Positions 25,749-33,595 of a stretch of DNA of 64,000 nt are shown piece after piece (positions within the stretch are counted from its first letter, which is position 1; the number at the start of each line of letters is the position of its first letter). The notes beneath the pieces were generated by a model, which worked only from the letters and a program-made list of their open reading frames with translations, ran no database searches and had not been told where the DNA came from. The DNA is from Bradyrhizobium sp. CCBAU 53421 (GTDB taxonomy: Bacteria; Pseudomonadota; Alphaproteobacteria; Rhizobiales; Xanthobacteraceae): assembly GCF_015291625.1 (NCBI RefSeq), contig NZ_CP030047.1:2790001-2854000 (forward strand). The letters are read 5' to 3'. Made by a program: the position numbers and the translations under genes.

Positions 25749-26576
25749 ATGAACGTGCAGACCGAAATGCCCACCGTCGATCTCGCCGCCGTCAAGGCGC
25801 GCCAGCAAGCTACCTGGAGCTCGGGCGACTACGCGATCGTCGGAACCACGCTTCAGATTGTCGGCGAAACGCTCTGCGAGGCCGTCGACCTGCGCAGCAA
25901 TCAAATGGTGCTCGACGTCGCCGCCGGCAATGGCAACGCGACGCTGGCCGCGGCGCGGCGCTTTGCCGACGTGGTCTCGACCGATTACGTCGGAGCCCTG
26001 CTCGAACGCGGCCGCGAGCGGGCGGCTGCCGAACGGCTGCCTATCACGTTCCAGGAGGCGGACGCGGAGAAGCTGCCGTTCGCCGACGCGAGCTTCGACG
26101 TCGTGCTGTCGACATTCGGCGTGATGTTCACCGCCGACCAGCAGCAGGCGGCGAACGAACTGCGCCGCGTCTGTCGCACCGGCGGCAAGATCGGCCTTGC
26201 GAGCTGGACGCCGGAGGGGTTCATCGGCAAGGTCTTCAAGACCATCGGCAAATATGTGCCGCCGGCGCCGGGCGTGAAATCTCCCGCGCTCTGGGGCACC
26301 GAGGCGCATCTCGCGGCGCTGTTCGGCCCGCAGGTCGCGGTTGCTGCCACGCGCAGGCACTTCAATTTCCGCTACAGGTCGCGCGAGCATTTCCTCGAGA
26401 TATTCCGCACCTATTACGGTCCGGTGCTGAAAGCCTTCGGGGCGATCGATGCCGTCCAGCAGCAATTGCTCGTCGCCGACCTGTTCCGCCTGATGGACCA
26501 GTTCAATGTCGCCAGGGATGGCACGCTGGTCGTCCCCAGCGAATATCTGGAAGCCGTGATCACCAGGCAGCGCTGA
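25749..26576 (+). CDS. Class I SAM-dependent methyltransferase
   Basis: A 275-residue methyltransferase of the UbiE/Methyltransf_11 type. Motif I is V-L-D-V-A-A-G-N-G-N-A-T-L-A-A-A, the post-motif acidic residue is in V-S-T-D-Y-V, and E-K-L-P-F-A-D-A-S-F-D-V-V-L-S is the usual motif II region. The N-terminus has the W-S-S-G-D-Y-A-I-V-G phrase found in small-molecule (for example quinone or steroid) methyltransferases. AAAGGAG lies nine bases before the ATG. The longer frame upstream is not protein-like. The substrate is unknown; the neighbour is a DUF4242 gene and a divergent TPR regulator. Confidence 0.85.
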   Translation: MNVQTEMPTVDLAAVKARQQATWSSGDYAIVGTTLQIVGETLCEAVDLRSNQMVLDVAAGNGNATLAAARRFADVVSTDYVGALLERGRERAAAERLPITFQEADAEKLPFADASFDVVLSTFGVMFTADQQQAANELRRVCRTGGKIGLASWTPEGFIGKVFKTIGKYVPPAPGVKSPALWGTEAHLAALFGPQVAVAATRRHFNFRYRSREHFLEIFRTYYGPVLKAFGAIDAVQQQLLVADLFRLMDQFNVARDGTLVVPSEYLEAVITRQR

Positions 26577-26596
26577 TCTGCCGTTCGCAGTTCGGA

Positions 26597-26629
26597 AAGT
26601 GGCGCCGGCGCTTGTCGCCGGTGCCACTT
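26597..26629. terminator. Bidirectional hairpin between convergent genes
   Basis: A 14-bp stem with one wobble pair (AAGTGGCGCCGGCG / CGCCGGTGCCACTT) and a CTTGT loop lies between the methyltransferase and FecR-domain genes. Confidence 0.7.
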
Positions 26630-26635
26630 CGCGCG

Positions 26636-28183
26636 TTACTGGCGCTTGTTCTTGGGCGGCGGCTTCGCGGCGCGCGGCGGCGGTGCGCGTCGTTGCTGGA
26701 AGCCGGGACGTGCCTGCGCGGCGGGCCGTTGCATGCCCGGATGCGTGCCCGGTGCGGCTTGCTGAATGCCGGGCCGCGCCTGGCCGGGTGCCGGCGGCAC
26801 CGGCTGCGCCGTGCCCTGTCGCGGCACGCCCGGTTGACCGGGCTGTCCGGGCTGGCGCGCGCCGCCCGGCACCTGTGAGCGACCGGGCTGCAGCCCGCCT
26901 TGACGTGCAGGCGGTTGTTGTCCGCCGGGCTGCGTCGCGCCGCCTTGACGCGCGGGCTGTCCCGCAGGCTGCTGTCCGGCCGGCGTCTGGACGCCCGGCG
27001 CGTGCGGCAGTGTCGTGCCGCCGGGTTGGCCGGGCAGTGCGTGCTGTGCGCCGCCTTGCTGCTGCGTGCCCGGCTGCTGCTGCGAGCCCTGCCGGCCGGG
27101 TGTGCCTGGTTGCGTGCCAGGCTGCTGCGGCTGGCCCGGACGGTTTTGCTGACCGGGTTGCTGCTGGCCCGGACGGTTCTGCTGACCCGGTTGTTGCGGG
27201 GCGTTGCGGTTCTGGCCCGGCAGGCCGTTCTGGCGCTGCGGGTTCGGCTGCACCGGCTGGCCGCGATTCGGATAAGGCGCGGCCGGATTGGCCCTGCGGA
27301 AGTCGGGATTGGCGCGGCGGAAGTCACGCTGCTCGGTCACGACCTGGCGGCCCAGCGTTTGCGCGGAATGCACCGCGCGCACGAAACCCTGGTCGCGCGT
27401 CATCTGCTGTGGCGAGATCGTCAGCGGCACCGCGGCGAAGCGGGCGCCGCCGGTGCCGGGACGAATCGCAAAGCCGCTCGCCCCGCGCGTCAGCACGCCG
27501 AGCGAGGTGCCGCTGCGATCGTTGACCTCGATGCGGCCGACATGTCCGTCGGCGTCGGGATAGAGCTTGATGCCGACATTGTTGCTGGTCGCGGTCGCGC
27601 CTTCGGGCACCTCGACAAGGCCGGTGGTGCCGCGGATGCCGAGCGTCGCGGTCGGCGTCGATATCTTCATGTCGCCGGTTTTTGCCACCGCGGCGGCGAC
27701 GAAGGCCGCCGTTCCCTTGGCGACGTTGAACAGCGCGCTGTTTTGCTGGCCGCCATCCTCATAGACGTAATTGTCGATCGTGATCTTCGCATTGGCGCGC
27801 AGGTTGAAGGTGGTGCCGTCGTTGAAGGTGATGCCGAGCGAGGAGGTCGCGGACGTGGCGACCTCGTCATTGGCAAAGATGTCGTCGCGGATCTGCAGCG
27901 GCGTCGTGGTGTTGTTGCGCGTGACGGTCGCGGTTCCCGTCAGCGTCGCGACGTTGCCGATCGGCTCGGGCGCTGCGGCCTGCGATGCGACAGTCGGAGC
28001 AGTCGGGGTAGGCGCCGGTGTTGACGGCGTCGCACTGGGCGCCGGGGCGGCCGAAGGCGCCGGTGCAGGTTGCGCCTGCGCGAGCTGGGTCAGCTCCGGC
28101 GCCGCATTGGCCGTTGCATGCCAACCGATCGTGACGCCGGCACCAAGCAGAAGCGCATAAAGGAAGGCGCGGCGCATCACCAT
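26636..28183 (-). CDS. FecR-domain secreted protein with Pro/Gln/Gly-rich tail
   Basis: A protein of about 515 residues. It has a signal peptide (about 2-28), then a Pro/Ala/Thr-rich spacer. The FecR-type domain (about 75-230) is recognisable by N-V-A-T-L-T-G-T-A-T-V, D-D-I-F-A-N-D-E-V-A-T and the strand pattern T-F-N-L-R-A-N-A-K-I-T-I-D. Unlike classical FecR anti-sigma regulators it has no cytoplasmic helix or adjacent sigma gene; it resembles exported FecR-domain proteins of unknown role. The last 200 residues are a low-complexity region of Q-N-R-P-G-Q repeats ending in a basic Pro/Lys tail (P-P-P-K-N-K-R-Q). The start at 28183 is preferred because it places the signal peptide first. Confidence 0.75.
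   Translation of the reverse strand: MVMRRAFLYALLLGAGVTIGWHATANAAPELTQLAQAQPAPAPSAAPAPSATPSTPAPTPTAPTVASQAAAPEPIGNVATLTGTATVTRNNTTTPLQIRDDIFANDEVATSATSSLGITFNDGTTFNLRANAKITIDNYVYEDGGQQNSALFNVAKGTAAFVAAAVAKTGDMKISTPTATLGIRGTTGLVEVPEGATATSNNVGIKLYPDADGHVGRIEVNDRSGTSLGVLTRGASGFAIRPGTGGARFAAVPLTISPQQMTRDQGFVRAVHSAQTLGRQVVTEQRDFRRANPDFRRANPAAPYPNRGQPVQPNPQRQNGLPGQNRNAPQQPGQQNRPGQQQPGQQNRPGQPQQPGTQPGTPGRQGSQQQPGTQQQGGAQHALPGQPGGTTLPHAPGVQTPAGQQPAGQPARQGGATQPGGQQPPARQGGLQPGRSQVPGGARQPGQPGQPGVPRQGTAQPVPPAPGQARPGIQQAAPGTHPGMQRPAAQARPGFQQRRAPPPRAAKPPPKNKRQ
27133..27198 (-). repeat. 33-bp tandem repeat within the FecR-domain gene
   Basis: Two near-identical 33-bp units begin at 27133 and 27166 and encode Q-N-R-P-G-Q-Q-Q-P-G-Q-type 11-residue units; weaker copies extend on both sides. 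Such repeats can change copy number. Confidence 0.65.
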
Positions 28184-28282
28184 CGATTCCCGGGAGGCAT
28201 TGGGGACCGGCAATTGAGCCGCGTCTGGCTGAACGCCGAATGAACGGTCCTGCCTTGTTGTCATGGCGGACCAGAACGATCA

Positions 28283-28313
28283 AGCACCGCGCTCCGTTGC
28301 CCGAAGCGCGGTG
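28283..28313 (-). terminator. Hairpin after Cys-containing small protein gene
   Basis: A 10-bp perfect stem (GCACCGCGCT / AGCGCGGTGC) lies 23 bases beyond the minus-strand stop at 28336. There is no long T tract, so strength is uncertain. Confidence 0.5.
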
Positions 28314-28335
28314 CCTGGTCGCTGTTGGGTTTTGG

Positions 28336-28662
28336 TTAGCCGCGCTTGTGAGGAGTGATGTTGAGTGGCTTCGCCGGCCTGGCCGCAGGAGCATAGTTCG
28401 CGGGCTGCGCGGTCGTCGCCGGGGGCACATAGTGGAACACTGCCTTGCAGCCGTCGCTGAGCAGCGCGCGCTGCCGGACCATGCAGGCGGTGACGCGATC
28501 GACGTCGGGGATTTCCGAGCTGCACAACCGCATCGCGTCGCCGGTGCACATTTGCTGCTGCTCGTCGGTGTAGGCATAGGACGCCGAGGTCAACAGACCG
28601 AGCGCGAACGCGGTTGCCGCCAGCAGTTTGCAGTGACGAAGCGTGGAAGCGGTGAAAGCCAT
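28336..28662 (-). CDS. Small secreted Cys-containing protein
   Basis: A 108-residue protein with a signal peptide (about 1-31, A-S-Y-A cleavage). The mature domain has four Cys in the pattern M-C-T-G-D-A-M-R-L-C, V-T-A-C-M and S-D-G-C-K-A-V-F, followed by a Pro/Ala tail and a basic end. This pattern resembles the Cys-rich repeat of Golgi apparatus protein 1. Similar rhizobial proteins have been named, in my memory without support, cyclic-nucleotide phosphodiesterases; I see no such catalytic motif. AAGGGGG lies five bases before the ATG. Upstream are two GTTTCGT repeats also found before the L,D-transpeptidase at 11690, suggesting shared control. Confidence 0.72.
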   Translation of the reverse strand: MAFTASTLRHCKLLAATAFALGLLTSASYAYTDEQQQMCTGDAMRLCSSEIPDVDRVTACMVRQRALLSDGCKAVFHYVPPATTAQPANYAPAARPAKPLNITPHKRG

Positions 28663-28756
28663 CTTGTCCCCCTTGTGGTGAGCGCGCCGTTGCAGCGCGT
28701 CGTCGGGGTCATCACTACGGAGGCTCGGTTTCGGCAGTTCTTCGTTCGCAGGGTAA

Positions 28757-28787
28757 AATGGTTTCGTCGCGCACCGGTTTGTTTCGT
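28757..28787 (-). promoter_or_regulatory. GTTTCGT direct repeats upstream of small secreted protein
   Basis: GTTTCGT occurs at 28761-28767 and 28781-28787, 20 bases apart. The flanks AAATG and TTT match those at 12482-12513. The site is about 100 bases upstream of the minus-strand ATG at 28662 and abuts the end of the yciB-like gene. Confidence 0.45.
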
Positions 28788-29434
28788 TAACCACTCGCGG
28801 ACGGGGTGAGATCCGCCGTCACGGCACCGCGGGCCGCCGGCGCGCCCTCGAGCGCGAGCACGGCTTCGCGCTGGGCTTCGGGCATGGCGCGGATGCGGCG
28901 CCGGGCGATGAGCCGAAGCGCGACAAAGCCGCCGAGGAACACTACGATCTTGCTGACGATGCCGAAAATCGGCATCACAACAGCCCATGTCGTGATCTCG
29001 CAGGTCAGCGCGACGAAGGCGTTCACCGCGGCGGAGACGAACATCAGCCCCGACCAGACGTAGCCGACTTTGACGGCGACGTCGGGCACAACTTTCTGTG
29101 CGATCGCGGGCAGGTAGCGGTTCAGCCAGCCGGGCTTCAGCATCACGACGCCGACGATTGCGTAGATCACGCTCGGCTTGAACAGTACGAAGCGCGGGTC
29201 ATGCGTCAGCAGCGTCGCGGTGCCGGCGGTGACGACCAGGAACAGGCTCAGCCATTCCATGGTGTCGATCCGCTTCCCGCGCACCATCTGGATGCCGATC
29301 TGCACGACGCCGAATGCGATGCCGAAGCCGACCGAGAGCGCGGTGTCGTGCGTCAGCAGGAACAGAACAAGAAAGACGAGGGTCGACGCCAGGTCGAGGG
29401 CCAGCAGCCTTGCCGCGGTGAAAAAATGCCTCAT
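28787..29434 (-). CDS. YciB/IspZ-family inner-membrane septation-type protein
   Basis: A protein of about 215 residues with six or so transmembrane helices. It belongs to the YciB (IspZ, intracellular septation protein A) family, recognised by V-R-G-K-R-I-D-T-M-E-W-L, F-K-P-S-V-I-Y-A-I-V-G and the late W-F/W-A-V-V-x-x-F-G region. In enterobacteria YciB affects envelope integrity and works with DcrB or elongation proteins. The start is uncertain: ATG at 29434 or GTG at 29476 (14 more residues). The family is shorter (about 180-200 residues) elsewhere; the excess here is a charged Ala-rich C-terminal tail. It may be a divergent second copy rather than the housekeeping one. Confidence 0.75.
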   Translation of the reverse strand: MRHFFTAARLLALDLASTLVFLVLFLLTHDTALSVGFGIAFGVVQIGIQMVRGKRIDTMEWLSLFLVVTAGTATLLTHDPRFVLFKPSVIYAIVGVVMLKPGWLNRYLPAIAQKVVPDVAVKVGYVWSGLMFVSAAVNAFVALTCEITTWAVVMPIFGIVSKIVVFLGGFVALRLIARRRIRAMPEAQREAVLALEGAPAARGAVTADLTPSASG

Positions 29435-29578
29435 CGGTCGTTGCGCTCCGCTTGCCGGGTCAGGTTGCCGTTTCACGTCGTCGTGTCACGCTCTGGCGCG
29501 ACGAGCGCCCGAGTCGACACAGCTAGGCAGATTGTGCGGTTGCAGGCCTATCGAATTCTGAAATCGAGGAGCGAATTG

Positions 29579-30691
29579 TCAGTTTGAACCGGCGATTTCC
29601 GCCTTATCCGCCGCGTTCTTGCCGACAATCGCCTGCCGGCGAAACTCGGTCGGCGTCAGCCCGGTGTCCGCCTTGAAGGCACGGTTGAACGGCGCCAGCG
29701 ACTGGAACCCGGCATCGAGCGCAATCGTCAGCACCGGCACCTCGGCCTGGCCGGCATCGGCGAGCGCCGCCTTGGCTTCGTCGAGCCGATAGCGGTTGAG
29801 GAAGGCGTTGAAGTTGCGGTGACCGAGCCCGTCATTGATCAGCGCCCGCAGCCGGTATTCCGGCATGCCGAGCTTGACCGCGAGCACGCCGATAGTCAGC
29901 CCCTCCTGCCGATAGGTCCGCTCGGTCGCCATCAGATGCTTGAGGTGATTGAGCGCGGCCTGGCTCGAGGCAGGCGGACCGGCATTGGCGATCGAACGCG
30001 CGACCCGCGCGGCTTGGCCACTGGCCGCGCCCGCACCGGCAACCGCCGGCTGGTTTTCGGGCGGATCGAACAGCATCATCCAGATCGAGGTCAGCGCGAA
30101 TGCGCCAAGGGCGAGCGCGGCGCTGAGGCTGATCGACCGGGTCGGAATCGCGGCGAGCCCGGCCGCCGCGGCGAACATCATCTGAAGGCCGATGCCGATC
30201 AGCAGCGCGACCAGGATCCGGCCGCGCGCCGTCGTCACGGCGGTGCGCCATCCCTTCCGAATTTGTGCGATCCCGAGCACGGCGAAGGCGATCGTCGCCA
30301 GGGCCAGGGCGCGGCCGCACGGCCGCGCGAGATCGGGCCAGATGGTCCAGCAATTGTGGCTTACGACGCCAAGACCGGCGAGCAGCGTCCACACCGCCGC
30401 GTGCCACGGCCGCAGCGTAAACCGCTCGTCGAACATCGCGCGCGCCCACAGCCAGAAAATCACCGGCGAGCCCATGGCGAAGGCGATGAATGGAGAGCTC
30501 CAGCCGAATGACGATGCGGGAAAGAAGGGCGCGGTCGAAACCGCATAGGCCGCGCCGGCCACGCCCATTGCGGCACCGAGATGCGCGGCGCGATGCACCG
30601 CCGAGTAGCGCAGCAGCAGCACCGCGCAAACCACCAGGAACAACGCCACCACCGCGCCCCGAAGGCCGAGTTCAAGAGCCGTCATCGCCAT
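29579..30691 (-). CDS. AraC-family regulator with membrane-embedded N-terminus
   Basis: A 370-residue protein. The N-terminal 215 residues contain about seven hydrophobic helices (for example V-V-A-L-F-L-V-V-C-A-V-L-L-L). A Gly/Ala linker follows, then an AraC/XylS helix-turn-helix domain (about 270-355) with A-L-D-A-G-F-Q-S-L-A-P-F-N-R-A-F-K and the end motif G-L-T-P-T-E-F-R-R. Membrane-bound AraC proteins are known but uncommon and are thought to sense envelope or lipophilic signals directly. No target is evident; the nearest neighbours are a YciB-like gene and a DUF2147 gene. ATGs at 30691 and 30685 are both possible. Confidence 0.85.
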   Translation of the reverse strand: MAMTALELGLRGAVVALFLVVCAVLLLRYSAVHRAAHLGAAMGVAGAAYAVSTAPFFPASSFGWSSPFIAFAMGSPVIFWLWARAMFDERFTLRPWHAAVWTLLAGLGVVSHNCWTIWPDLARPCGRALALATIAFAVLGIAQIRKGWRTAVTTARGRILVALLIGIGLQMMFAAAAGLAAIPTRSISLSAALALGAFALTSIWMMLFDPPENQPAVAGAGAASGQAARVARSIANAGPPASSQAALNHLKHLMATERTYRQEGLTIGVLAVKLGMPEYRLRALINDGLGHRNFNAFLNRYRLDEAKAALADAGQAEVPVLTIALDAGFQSLAPFNRAFKADTGLTPTEFRRQAIVGKNAADKAEIAGSN

Positions 30692-30885
30692 CGCAAGCCG
30701 CCTGCAGGTTCAACCGAGCTCGACATTGCGATTCTTATAGCGCGTCCGGCGATCGACATGAAGCGACCGGCGGACCGGCAATCAACTGGACACCGCCCCA
30801 TGCACAAACTCGGTGTCGTCCCCGAAAGCAGGGACGACAGTTGTGATGAGGTACGCCAACCGGTTCGTTCTCGGAGGTCGATGTC

Positions 30886-31665
30886 CTAGCTGATCCGCTT
30901 CCAGGTCTGGCCGCCGCAGAACATGCCGCCGAAGGCGCAGCCCTGCACGCGCATCGCGTTCGGACCCTTCATCGCGATCGTCGAGTCGTAGTTGCGGCCG
31001 GAGTCGGGATCGTGGATGCGGCCGCTCCACTTGCTGCCGTCGGGCTTCATGTTGATCAGGATGCGTTCGTTGGTCTTCTCGGAATAGCCGCACAGATTGG
31101 CGCCGCAGGCCTCGACCCGGACGTTGCCCTTGTTCTCCTCGGTGGCCCAGACGCCGATCGGTCCGGTCGCCGGAGCCGGTGCTGAGGCAACAGGAGCGGC
31201 TTGCGGCTGCGGCGCAGGCTGTGCGGCGACCGGGGCTGGTGCAGGTGCAGCGGGCGCGGCGTCAACCGGCGCGGGGGCAGCCGTTGCAACCGGTGCCGGC
31301 GGCGCAGGGGGCGGAGGCGGCGGCGGAACAGTGGCAGCGGTCGGCGCGGCCGGCTGCGGCGCGGCGGCTTGAACCGGCGCAAGTGAAGGTGCAGGTGCGG
31401 GCGCCGGGGGGCGTGCGGATGGCGGCGAGCTCGACGACGTGACATCGTCATCATCGTCGGACTTCGAGCCGAGATTCTTGCTGATGCCGCCGATCGTGCC
31501 GTTGTAGCCCGGCGCCGAGATGCGGATGCAGGACAGCGCGCTGCAATTGCGCGGCGCCTCGACATGGATGCGCTGGCCGTCGATCTGGAAGGTGATGCCG
31601 GTGCCGCCGGCATGCGCCGATGTGGTGGCCATCAGCAGCGCGGCGATCGCAACGAGCTTCTTCAT
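30886..31665 (-). CDS. DUF2147-type secreted protein with Pro/Ala linker (paralogue A)
   Basis: A 259-residue periplasmic protein. It has a signal peptide (about 1-18), then a small N-terminal domain (about 19-60) with I-T-F-Q-I-D-G-Q-R-I-H-V-E and two Cys. A short Asp run and an extended Pro/Ala linker (about 75-160) follow. The DUF2147-like C-terminal domain (about 165-259) has G-V-W-A-T-E-E-N-K-G-N-V-R, C-G-x-N-L-C-G-Y and I-L-I-N-M-K-P-D-G. GGAG lies about eight bases before the ATG. It is divergent from a clear paralogue at 31845-32633. DUF2147 proteins are exported beta-rich proteins of unknown function. Confidence 0.82.
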   Translation of the reverse strand: MKKLVAIAALLMATTSAHAGGTGITFQIDGQRIHVEAPRNCSALSCIRISAPGYNGTIGGISKNLGSKSDDDDDVTSSSSPPSARPPAPAPAPSLAPVQAAAPQPAAPTAATVPPPPPPPAPPAPVATAAPAPVDAAPAAPAPAPVAAQPAPQPQAAPVASAPAPATGPIGVWATEENKGNVRVEACGANLCGYSEKTNERILINMKPDGSKWSGRIHDPDSGRNYDSTIAMKGPNAMRVQGCAFGGMFCGGQTWKRIS

Positions 31666-31844
31666 CTTGGGTCTCCATGGCGTTGAGCGGGGGTGCATTG
31701 GTGCGGACGCTACGCGCCGCCGACTTCTGTTTCCGTGATGCACATCACGTTGCCGGGGCGGACCGAATGGCTCGCCACGGTGACGGAGATCACTGCGCCG
31801 TGAGCGTCGTGCTCGTAGCGTCATCGGATGTCTTGGAGGCTTCC

Positions 31845-32633
31845 ATGAAGCGCATCTGCCTATTCATCGCGCTGATGCTGTTCACGCCGCTCGTCCATGC
31901 CGGCGAGGGCATCTCGTTCTCGATTGGCGGCCACCGCGTCCATCTCGAATCGACTCGCTGCCGCGCGCTGTCCTGCGTCTCGGTGTCGGGCGCGTCGAGC
32001 CGCGAAAACGGCGGTGACGATGGTCGGGCGATCAAGCCGGTGCCTGCGCCTGTGCCGGCACCGCCTCCCGCGCCGCCGCCGGTCATTGTCTACAAGCCCG
32101 CCCCGGTCGTGCCCGCTGCCGCCGCTCCGCCGCCGTCAGTGCCGCCACCGTCGCGCGTGATAACGCCCCAGCCACCGCCGGTCGTGGCAGCGCCGCCTTC
32201 GCCGCCGGCCGCGGTGCCCGCAGTGCCCGCGCGTCCGGCGCCGCCGGTGGTGCGCGTCTTGCGCGACGCCGACGAGCCGGACGACGGTCCGGTCGGCGAC
32301 TGGCAGACCGAAGCCGACAATCTGGTGCGCATCCGGCTCTGCGGCACGGCGCTGTGCGGCTATGTGCTCGACCGGACCACGCGCGATATCGGCGAGGCGG
32401 TGCTGATCAACATGAAGCCGAAGCAGGAGGCGCGCTGGAATGGCGGCGTCACCAGCCAGGACAGCGGCACCATCCGTTACGGTACGATGGAGTTGAAGGG
32501 GGCCGACAAGTTGCGGGTCTCTTCCTGTGCGCTCGGCCGCCTCTACTGCACCGCTGCCGACTGGGTCCGGGTCTCACACGCCCGACAGCGCGTGATCACG
32601 CAGGGGCAGCTTCGCGGCGAGCCGCGCTCCTGA
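31845..32633 (+). CDS. DUF2147-type secreted protein with Pro-rich linker (paralogue B)
   Basis: A 262-residue protein with the same three-part plan as its divergent neighbour. It has a signal peptide (about 1-19), an N-terminal domain with I-S-F-S-I-G-G-H-R-V-H-L-E and paired Cys, then a Pro-rich linker (about 65-140). The DUF2147-like domain has G-D-W-Q-T-E-A-D-N-L-V-R-I, C-G-T-A-L-C-G-Y and V-L-I-N-M-K-P-K. GGAGG lies about seven bases before the ATG. The two linkers differ completely in sequence while both end domains are conserved, so the linker evolves freely. The 179-base gap between the two ATGs must hold both promoters. Confidence 0.82.
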   Translation: MKRICLFIALMLFTPLVHAGEGISFSIGGHRVHLESTRCRALSCVSVSGASSRENGGDDGRAIKPVPAPVPAPPPAPPPVIVYKPAPVVPAAAAPPPSVPPPSRVITPQPPPVVAAPPSPPAAVPAVPARPAPPVVRVLRDADEPDDGPVGDWQTEADNLVRIRLCGTALCGYVLDRTTRDIGEAVLINMKPKQEARWNGGVTSQDSGTIRYGTMELKGADKLRVSSCALGRLYCTAADWVRVSHARQRVITQGQLRGEPRS

Positions 32634-32736
32634 CCGCGGACGTGTCCAATTTGTAACCGGATGCCGTCGAACCGTTTGCCGCTTCTCGTGCGACCGATAG
32701 AGCGCAACGCTGTCTTCGCAAGCGCTGGAGGCATAC

Positions 32737-32885
32737 ATGAAGCGCCTGAGCCTGGTCGCGCTGCTTCTCGCCGGCAGCGTCGCCGCCGCCCACGCCGACA
32801 CGACATCTACACCAACATGTCAAAACAGAAGCGCGCGACGATGCGCTGCATGCCGACGCTGCGGCAATACAAGAACTGGAGGTGA
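32737..32885 (+). pseudogene. Possible frameshifted small secreted-protein gene
   Basis: GGAGG is followed by an ATG that begins a good signal peptide (M-K-R-L-S-L-V-A-L-L-L-A-G-S-V-A-A-A-H-A-D). The original frame then becomes Arg/Cys-rich and unconvincing. A different frame from about 32800 gives D-I-Y-T-N-M-S-K-Q-K-R and ends at a stop at 32885 with Y-K-N-W-R. Removing two bases from GACACGAC near 32797-32804 would join them into a 48-residue secreted peptide. It could be a recent frameshift or sequencing error; the whole gene may also be chance. Confidence 0.35.
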
Positions 32886-32925
32886 TGGTGAGGCGCTCTC
32901 TGGCCCGTCATCCCCGCACAAAGAG

Positions 32926-32960
32926 AAAACAAAACGCCCGGCGGGGGCGGCCGCCGGGCG
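32926..32960 (-). terminator. Strong rho-independent terminator for 31-aa gene
   Basis: A perfect 10-bp stem (CGCCCGGCGG / CCGCCGGGCG, six-base loop) at 32935-32960 is followed on the minus strand by TTTTGTTTTCTC. It lies 25 bases after the stop of the small gene at 32986. Confidence 0.85.
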
Positions 32961-32985
32961 CTGAACTCAAGGCCTGTCGAATGCT

Positions 32986-33081
32986 TCAGAACACGCCGAG
33001 AATGATGGCGCCGACAAAGGCTAACGCGATGTACGCGGCCACAATGCTCAGCTTGCTCAGCAGAGGACTCGCGAAATCCAT
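32986..33081 (-). CDS. 31-residue single-pass membrane microprotein
   Basis: A complete tiny gene. AGGGAG lies eight bases before an ATG, followed by 31 codons, a TGA, and a strong terminator. The peptide begins M-D-F-A-S-P-L-L-S-K-L-S and then forms one hydrophobic helix of about 18 residues (I-V-A-A-Y-I-A-L-A-F-V-G-A-I-I-L-G-V) ending in Phe. It has the size and form of small inner-membrane proteins that bind and tune larger transporters or enzymes. No family is recognised. It is monocistronic, and its own ribosome site and terminator make it much more credible than a chance frame. Confidence 0.65.
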   Translation of the reverse strand: MDFASPLLSKLSIVAAYIALAFVGAIILGVF

Positions 33082-33595
33082 TGGGAAGCTCCCTTGGTTC
33101 ACAACGGTGCCCACATTAACGCAAAAGCTAGCAAGTGGTTCCCGCCCGAAAAAGTCAGCCTTGCTGCCAAGCTCGCTGTTTCCATTCGATGCCGCATTGC
33201 GATGCGAGGCTCAAACAGGCGCCGAATCAAGGCGTTGAAGCGCCCACAAATATATTCCGCGGCGTTACCGGTTCCGGACGCGCGGCCGGTGCCGGATATC
33301 GTCCGTCAGGTCTCAGTTAGATTGTGGTGCTCGTAGAAGCAATCTAAAGATGAGTGACGATCTCGGGCACGGGATGTCGAACCTCAATATACTCGCGATC
33401 ACAACAGCGCGGCCGCGATCACCTCGCGCCGTTGTGTCGTGATGCCAAGCATTAGCGATCGTCGGTGACACAACGAGATCGATGCGACAGCGCGCGCTGC
33501 CACGCCGGGTTCCATCGCATGGTTAAAGACGCCTGAAATCAAACAGTCGAAATGCGTTGAAGAGTCTTTAATCAAATTCGCAGAACCTCCGCGCC
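33082..33595. other. Intergenic region without a clear gene
   Basis: About 500 bases that must contain the promoter of the 31-aa gene on the left and of the extensin-like gene on the right. Inverted GTTGTGTC (33431-33438) and GACACAAC (33467-33474) are separated by 28 bases. No convincing coding frame is seen; a 22-codon frame near 33374 has only a weak ribosome site. Confidence 0.45.

Noticed and set aside
27090..27240. CRISPR-like array
   Set aside because: The repeats are tandem, in frame and encode Q-N-R-P-G-Q units of the FecR-domain protein, with no spacers.
33374..33442. 22-codon frame in the gap before the extensin-like gene
   Set aside because: Weak ribosome site and no protein-like features.
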